Shown here piece by piece: positions 57,425 to 64,000 of a DNA stretch of 64,000 nt. Position numbers and translations under genes: made by a program. The notes under the pieces were generated by a model. That model was not told where the DNA came from. It ran no database searches and was given only the letters and a program-made list of their open reading frames with translations. Within the stretch, counting starts at the first letter, position 1, and every line of letters begins with the position of its first letter. The stretch lies in assembly GCA_002104985.1 (NCBI GenBank), contig MCGO01000057.1:124001-188000 (forward strand), written 5' to 3'. This DNA comes from Rhizoclosmatium globosum. Lineage: Eukaryota; Chytridiomycota; Chytridiomycetes; Chytridiales; Chytriomycetaceae.

Positions 57425-59753
57425 TTAAAAAGTGTGAGCAGCACCAACACTACGCATTCCATCATACACAAAGGTGTTGTTCAAAACAGTGTACTGCCCG
57501 GTAATCAACTTGATGGCTTCCTGAGAACAAACTCCTCCCATAAAAGAAGCCATCGTGTGCAATTCGCTTGCTCCGGCACGAACCCTGAAAGTAACAATCA
57601 TAAGAAATAGACGGTGGAAAAGAGTTACGCTCACATTTCATGAATAATATCGTCGCTCACAGCCACATTCTTCAATCCCATTTTTGTCACAACTGCAGTG
57701 CAGCTCTTTTTAAGAAGACCAATATCGGATTCCACTTCTTCAGCATGGTATCCTACAGTGGGTTTAATTTTGAACCGAATACAAGCGAGAAGAGTAGCAA
57801 CAAACCTGGATAACGCTTGTGCTCCTCATAGAACGCATCCACCCCGCGAAGAGCCAAGTAATACTGAACATTGTTTTCAGGCATATCCGCCATGGTCCCT
57901 GAACAGAAAACACGTTCAACAGATTGGCTTCCGGATTCGAAATGAAAACTAAATCAATACCAGCATAAGGTTCCGCGTATTCACTTTCAATTGTAGACGT
58001 ACGGATGAGAACCAAATTTCTGGCATTCTTACAGAAACGGGCAGTTTCTTCCAATGAAGGTCCAGTCGCTCCAACACTCAGGTTTGATGCAATCGCGTGC
58101 ACTTTGGCCACATCCTTGTGGGCCTTATCACGGAAGCTTGAAAGTTTCCCGTTTCAGATTAAAGGAAATTCATAACAAAAGAAAAGATCTTACATTGTCT
58201 GCAACTTTACGAAACTTTCGGTATCAGACTTCATGTCTGGAACAACTCCAGCCAAAGGCAATTTTCCATTCTCAGAATCGACAAATTCGGCAACAGCTTT
58301 CGCAAGAATCCAAAAGTTGTTGGTCTGATTGGAACTTTAGAACTTTGCATCGATGGCTATGATCTCATACCTCTGCAGTAATAGGTTTTGTTCTGGCTTC
58401 CTCCAAAATACTAGCAACTTTTGAATCAATCTAAGGAATGAGACAGCGCTTAAGAATGCAAATATTTAAGCGAAAATTGACTAACTTTGGTGGGTTGAAG
58501 AGCACGGAATACACCCTTCAGGGCTTCCTCGAAATTCTCATCCTCGACACCTTCACGCTTAAGGGAAGTCACCATCTGTCTGAAGGCCGTCTTTTCTGGT
58601 GAAGTGGTGGGAAGAGCACCATTATTCTGAACATGGAAAAAGAGGTTCAGCGTCATTCCCACAAATCAACAGCACAAGTCAATACCTTTGACTTCCATTC
58701 TTCGAGGCATCTCAAGAGAATCACGACGTAGGGAACTAAATATTTGATTTGAAATAATCAGACTTGGATGTATGTGAATAGTGAAAGGCATACTATGGGC
58801 GTAGGTCATGTTGTCGAGAGCATGAAAGTCGAAAGAGTTAGCATAAGCTAACAATTCAGGGAAGGGACAGTCAAGACGGAGATCGTTGATGGTATCAGGG
58901 TGAGATTCGACGACTGTACCACATGTTAAGTACACTGACTGGAATTGAAAAAAGGATAGACACTCAACTGCAGTGTTCGACAGCTTGAATGCGCAAGTGC
59001 CCAACGAATCCATAAGCTCTGACGACAATGAGGGGAATATTTTCAGCAGCACAGAGCTTTGCCAGGGGAAGCAGAATGTGTTGAGGGAGGGACGAAGCAA
59101 CGACAATATTGTGTTGAGTAACCAATTCAGGCTAATGAATAAAAGCCAAGTTTAGTTTTTCGAGGCTAGTGGTGGTGTATGGGAGAATGGATGAAGGGGA
59201 AGCACCACACACTCACCGTCAAGGCCTTCTCAACATCGGCAACGACCGCCCTCGCACGCACATCTGGATTCAACTCGGCAAGCAAGGCAGCAGCAGCCTG
59301 TGCACGCGATCGTCCAATGTCGCTGCCTTCAAGAAAGAAGTTTGATCCCGCATCGGCTCCATCAACAACCTTCCCGTCAACGAGAGTAAACGATCCAATT
59401 CCTGGTTTGAATTAACAGTTAATTGCACTGGAAGCAACCAATAATGAAAGGGGAAACGCAACCAAGCCAAACTAAACTAAACTAAACCAAAGAACGAAGG
59501 CTCACCTGGAAGCACAAGGTTCTTGAGTGTTTCCGTGGCAGTTGCATTCGCATGAACAACGAGAATGGACGTGTTTTCGAGGGCTTTCTGTCCGTGTGCT
59601 TGCCACAGTCTGTTTGTTTCGGGATACCATGTCCCTCAATCGTCAGCCACAGTCCGCTCGCTCCCATAATAACCAGCTAGAAACAAATGCATACCTCAAC
59701 TGTCGATCGTACTTTTGCTCGCGTGAAGGTCCGTTGGTTCCTGCAGTCATCAT
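57425..59753 (-). CDS. NAE1: NEDD8-activating enzyme E1 regulatory subunit (NAE1/APPBP1/Ula1)
   Basis: Partner of Uba3 that adenylates NEDD8/Rub1 for cullin modification. Thirteen exons, 59753-59695, 59609-59506, 59401-59217, 59131-58969, 58913-58794, 58735-58686, 58626-58486, 58430-58371, 58324-58194, 58136-57961, 57898-57806, 57752-57635, 57584-57425; 519 residues with every phase consistent. Seen: [56 protein letters not shown] block (split by an intron), [41 protein letters not shown], and the ending [20 protein letters not shown] with [15 protein letters not shown]. As usual for this subunit it lacks a catalytic Cys. Most intron-dense gene of the window. Confidence 0.96.
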
Positions 59754-59860
59754 GCCCGTTTCTTGTGAAGAATAATGAATGAAAAGAAAGAGTCATGACG
59801 AAAAGTAACTTTAATCCATCATTCAAAAACAATACAATGAAATCAATCCTGTCAGTAATT

Positions 59861-61296
59861 CTAGATGCCAAAGAGCTCCCCCAAAATACGCTGGGTGTCC
59901 TCTGGGGTTTTCACAGAGTGTCCAGTGACAGATGGGTGTGTGTAGATTTCGAAGTCGTTTCCTCCCTATACATATATCAATGGTGAGTATTAATGCTTTT
60001 GATGTGCTGCAAGGCTGAGCTTCAAGTGAGACATATGCCTCCATATTCCAACACCCCATCAACTACGTTCTCATTTTCTTCCAATAATTTCAACTCGCAC
60101 GATACCAATGTTCCAAAGCCAGCATACAAGATGAGCAATAACCAACGCGCCATCCAGCCAAACAATCCAGTCACCAAACTAATTCATTGTCTTGACAGAT
60201 AACTCACCTCAAAAGTCTTGTCTCCGAAAAAGTGGATGGTCTTGAATCCCTCTCCCTCCAAGTGACGCAAACAGTAGGTCTTGTCCCAACCAATTGGCAT
60301 AACATCGAATGAAATTTGTCCACCTTGAAGAATAGATTGCAAACAATAGTTAGCATACATCTAAAAAGATGCCAAAACAACCAACTAACCAATGGAGTAA
60401 ATGAGTCCGTAGTCTGGGAAGTTGGCCTTTAAGGCAGCAACCATCTTTGGACGAATGTTGTGGATCTTGTCGTAAGCCTCAAATTCGTCTCTCTCGGCGT
60501 GACTTTGAATGAAAAATAGCATTTCGTCAGCCATCAAAGGCTTTCCTCCAACCCCCTTAAAAACTAAACTCACGAGCAGTTACGACCAATAGGACTAACG
60601 TTGATCATTCCGTTTCTGAATTCAATGAAAGTACCTCTTATCAAAAGAAAAAGCGATTTAGCGATATCACACAACCCAACAACCGAAACACACACACCTC
60701 TTCTTTGGAAGCTCCAAGTCGGCAAGGTAACGCAAGATAAAGTTGGCAAGCTTCTGGTACTTCTCCTCTCCAAGGAACCCAATGAAAGACTGTCATATGT
60801 GTTTTTTTTGTGTGGGTGAGCCAATCAGCACTTGACAACGTGTGTTTTGATGAGGGGAGGGAAACCAGTACCTGAGACGCCAACTGCTTGCCCAACTTGT
60901 ACGCAGTCAAACCGTTCTCAGAGAAACAGTAATCGAAGAGATCCAAAACTGTCAAAACATAGTTGGGTCAGGTTTGTACTTGGTTGAAACGTGTTTGACA
61001 AGGGGGGGGTAGTCAATGATACGTACCATCTTCGCCAATCTGCTCCTTCTGCTTGATGAGATCACTTCCTCCAACGAATCCAATGACGGTCTTCTTGCGG
61101 AGGGCTGCGAGGGTTTGCTTCATGGCCTCGCTGATTTCCTTGCGGGCTGGGGTAAGGGTGCCGTCAACGTCTGTAGATGAGAAGGTAAGGGTGCATTAGC
61201 CTTAGAATGAATGCAGAAAGAGAGAGTTGTTTCGTTGGATTTACCAAAGAGGACGATGGTGGTTGGTTGTTCCTTGTTGGTCCAGCTGTTGGTCAT
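59861..61296 (-). CDS. SEC53: Phosphomannomutase (Sec53/PMM)
   Basis: Converts mannose-6-phosphate to mannose-1-phosphate for GDP-mannose, cytosolic. Eight exons: 61296-61245, 61170-61027, 60948-60872, 60789-60698, 60636-60574, 60502-60390, 60323-60208, 59965-59861; 253 residues, family length. HAD catalytic motif [12 protein letters not shown] (intron after LF), [109 protein letters not shown] and the Asp-rich metal site. Short exons of 52-144 nt, introns 47-242 bp. Confidence 0.97.
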
Positions 61297-61490
61297 TTTG
61301 TGTTTTGGAAGTGATTTGCAGACCGCTCCCCATGCCGTTTCTCATTTTATCACTTTGCTGAAAACTAATTACGACGTGGAGGAGGTAGAGTTAATTAGAC
61401 TCGAATTGTGACTCTGAGATTGATATTGATTGGCTAATTCCACGTCGATCAAGGCGTATGTCGACACAAGCAGATTCAGGATAAGTTTAT

Positions 61491-62840
61491 TTACTTTTCA
61501 TCAATTTCTATCCAAAGTCGCACAACCAAGCCGTTGTCCCCAACAGAAAACAAGTACCTGTAGAGTTGAAGAATCAGAGAAATCAGAGAAACACTTTACA
61601 AGATGATACTTACCCTTTCGCGAAAAAGCAATAAGCTATTGTCATGCCTTGCCTCACTTTCAAGGATTGTACAAGCCTCCCCGTTTCCACATTATAAATA
61701 CTGACGGATGATGGTTTTTTGGAAACTGTGCACATAAGTTTCTTGCTTGCACTAAATGTATCGTAAATTTACAAACGCTCCTCCTTCAAGAACTTACTTG
61801 AGTTCAAATGTTGGAGAAGGGCTTTTTTCTGTTTGGAACGATGCGAGCGTCTGATTTCAGTGTTTTAAAGAGAATATCATGAGAAATAAGGAATCTCACA
61901 GATTTGAGAGATAAACTCAGGATTGATATGTAACCATTCGCTGATCGACAAATTACGGTATCATCTGATAAAGCACATATGCACTCTTGATTTACGTGAG
62001 TAACAACGGCGTAGAATTAATCTAGGCGAACCTATGGCTCCAGAATGTCCGCTTTGGAAAGCTATGGTTGGAGTTTTATCTTCCAATGGCTCGATTCCTT
62101 CCCCAACATCAAGTACATTCACGTCCGTCTCATTCGTATAAACAATACGACACCCGTCGCGTAAAAGGCACTAGAGAAGTTTCCAAATGATTATTAGTAT
62201 CATGCCATTTCTTGACGCAATACTTAACTGCACAAGCTGCATTCACTTCAAGCACTTTCTTCACATTCATGTTCCCATTTACACGCCACAGAGAAGCCAC
62301 CGAAGTCGCAGAACACACGAGTATATCAACAGGATAATCTCCTTTCGTTGTTCTGCTGTCCAGGTATGTTATCGGGTCCTGTTGATTTGCACTGAACCTG
62401 ACGAGTTCCCTGGTCTTTGTGAAGCTTGAGACCCGCACGGTTCCCGATGCGTCACCAACAACCAAGAGGAGATCGAATGCTGTGTTGATCCAGTGGACAG
62501 CAGTGCCCTGGATTGGATCGTTTGAGGTTGGGCAAACAAGGGGGAGCTGGGACACGAGGTCGATTACGCCTTCGTTGCAGTAGTTGCAATCGTAGACATT
62601 TGCCTTGATTAAATGATTGATTGATTGATTGTTATATTAAAGGTGTGGTTTAGTTAATGGTTTGTGTGGTTTGAAAACAGGGAGGTGAACCTGTCCTGTT
62701 CCAACTGTGGCAAGAAGGAGCGAGGATTCATCGGCATCGCTTCCGATCGCAGCTGCGTGTTTGACGAGGAGAAGGTGGTTCTCGCGGACACTGATTGTTG
62801 TTTCGCGGTACTGGCTCTGTGTTGGTGGTGTCCAGTTCAT
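61491..62840 (-). CDS. WD40-like beta-propeller protein, unknown function
   Basis: Seven exons: 62840-62691, 62603-62229, 62170-62032, 61985-61900, 61850-61798, 61751-61614, 61557-61491; 335 residues, phases consistent. Repeating beta-propeller pattern: a GTGQANVYDCN blade, FDLLLVVGDASGTVRVSSF, PVDILVCSATSVASLWRV, FQSGHSGAIECICALSDDTVICRSANGYISIL, KKPSSVSIYNVETGRLVQSL and the closing LFSVGDNGLVVRLW. Individual WD signatures are weak, so a specific ortholog is not assigned. The AATAAA (reverse) lies just past the stop near 61485. Confidence 0.75.
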
Positions 62841-62954
62841 TCACTCTTTGTCCGAATCACGAAATAGAAGAAGAGAAAAAGACAATTACAGACAACGTTT
62901 ATTGCAGAGTTTATTATCATAGAATTCAATCTTTAACGAGAAGGGAGTTGGGAT

Positions 62955-63740
62955 GGATATCTGGTATCTGCTTCCACCCTTTTTCGGGGTACTAACAGCA
63001 AGCGCCACGTGAAGGCTCCAGACGCGCTCGCCTCAAAATAATAATAAAAACAAACAAACATACACTCAGAAACCTTGTCAACCACCAACACACACAAAGA
63101 ACAACAGGTTTGTGAAATTTCCTCAATAGACCATAGACCAACGGACGGACGATCCGCTACTCCCACATTAAAGAGAGTCATCCAACAAGTAGCTTAAGCT
63201 GACTGGGATGGGCGAGTAGGTTATTTCCGGTCACGGTGCTCTCCTTGATGTCCTGCCCCTCAGTAAAGAGAAGCAAATCAGCCATCAAGGATGAGGAGCT
63301 ATCACACAGAGACTGTTATATCTCTGCGCTGGCCTCATTTAAATGTGCAGTGTTTTAAGGAGGGGAATAACAGAAGAGAAAGACGCGTCACTCATCAAGA
63401 GAATGGCAGAATTGTCAGCAACCAAACAGCTGTCAGAGGTGGAATGGGACTCTCTGATGCTTCTGAGATTGCGACTGTACTTCGGAGGATCAGGTGTTTT
63501 ATCGAACTCTGATCCTCGTTATCGTACATAACTGCTTCAATGAGCCATGTCTAAACTTCAAATGTTTGGCTATAGATGGCCGAAACAGACAGTTCAACGC
63601 GTCCAAAGCCACACCTTGAATCTGCTTCACGGCAGACAAGAGAATCGACGGTGGCTAGTCTGCTGAACTGTCATCTGTTGGGAGGAATGCTGACATGGGG
63701 AGAATTCCGTGGTGTGACGGAAGGTTTCGAGTGAAAGAAA
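62955..63740 (+). repeat. Dispersed ~785-bp repeat, copy 2
   Basis: Same orientation and nearly same sequence as 10604-11388. Copy-specific changes include 1-bp indels near 63187 and around 63500, and 2-bp length differences near 63718. It lies between the 5' end of the WD40-like gene and the 3' end of the next minus-strand gene. No target-site duplication evident by eye. Confidence 0.85.
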
Positions 63741-63783
63741 TAATTGAACAAAGAAAAAAGGAACCAGTCAACCGCATTTGAGT

Positions 63784-64000
63784 TTATTCAATGGGTTTCA
63801 GAATTCTGTTATTCTTCTTCTTTGGGTTCGGTGCTGATGGCACGCCTTAGTATTCAAACCATTCGTTAGAAATACGAATAAAAGTCCTTTACCTCGTTCA
63901 TTTTCGCGCAGATAAAAGCGCCTTAGCATCATGATGGCTTCCTCCTTGAAGATTCCACTCTCCACTTCATATGTAGGTTCATCCTTGTTCTCAACTGAGC
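63784..64000 (-). CDS. 3' end of a minus-strand gene, unrecognised
   Basis: Last exon 63845-63784 and part of the exon before it (63893 to beyond the window), joined across a 47-bp intron (GTAAAG...CTAAG). The visible C-terminus reads EVESGIFKEEAIMMLRRFYL, then RENER, then PNPKKKNNRILKPIE. The acidic-to-helical segment with EEAIMMLRRFY looks like a conserved protein tail, but I do not recognise the family from ~50 residues. Confidence 0.7.

Overview
The window is nuclear DNA of a eukaryote, most likely a zoosporic (chytrid-like) fungus. Genes are dense and split by many short GT-AG introns, mostly 41-120 bp. Fungal-type genes (Dnf-like P4-ATPase, yeast-type amino-acid permease, mL58, ARG1, Slu7, Caf40) sit beside an LRRC43-like leucine-rich-repeat gene, a family known from ciliated cells, which fits a lineage with flagellate zoospores. 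All assignments rest on reading translated exons by eye. For nearly every gene I checked that the summed exon lengths keep one reading frame.

Layout. 1-10.5 kb (+): the 3' part of a BEACH/WD40 gene, a Gly-rich two-TM protein, a Ser/Pro/Gln-rich protein and an amino-acid permease. 10.6-11.4 kb: copy 1 of a ~785-bp dispersed repeat, followed by gene-free DNA. 12.2-19.0 kb (-): a protein with four composite CCCH + zinc-knuckle modules, UNC-50/Gmh1, Slu7 and ribosomal protein uS17. 19.5-20.9 kb (+): MoaA-type GTP 3',8-cyclase with an 11-nt microexon. 20.9-25.7 kb (-): P4-ATPase flippase, head to head with LRRC43-like (+, to 27.8 kb). 28.5-30.3 kb (+): cyclin B. 30.6-32.2 kb (-): glycosyltransferase. 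32.4-37.3 kb (+): argininosuccinate synthase and a tandem pair of FLVCR-type MFS transporters. 38.5-40.1 kb (-): an unrecognised small gene and a decayed relative. 40.4-43.0 kb (+): ATG7. 43.1-44.7 kb (-): a CRAL-TRIO-like protein.

44.7-52.9 kb is an AT-richer island: 2.7 kb of gene-poor DNA and then a 12-exon NLR-like gene (-). Its predicted product has an N-terminal helical segment with a hydrophobic stretch, two ubiquitin-like-looking segments, a TIR domain, a NACHT-type NTPase, about ten ankyrin repeats and a C-terminal CaaX box (CVVM). A one-base frame break lies at an A8 run inside the NTPase domain. This putative immune or self/non-self receptor is the most striking item in the window.

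53.2-62.8 kb (-): Caf40/CNOT9, a PLOD-type glycosyltransferase, mitoribosomal mL58, the NEDD8 E1 regulatory subunit (NAE1/Ula1), phosphomannomutase (Sec53) and a WD40-like protein. 62.95-63.74 kb holds the second copy of the 785-bp repeat, and the window ends in the 3' end of another minus-strand gene.

Most genes are unrelated housekeeping functions and there is no operon logic. Divergent pairs with short shared upstream regions recur (P4-ATPase/LRRC43-like 143 bp, glycosyltransferase/ARG1 163 bp, uS17/MoaA 533 bp). I found no tRNA, rRNA, CRISPR array or viral gene.
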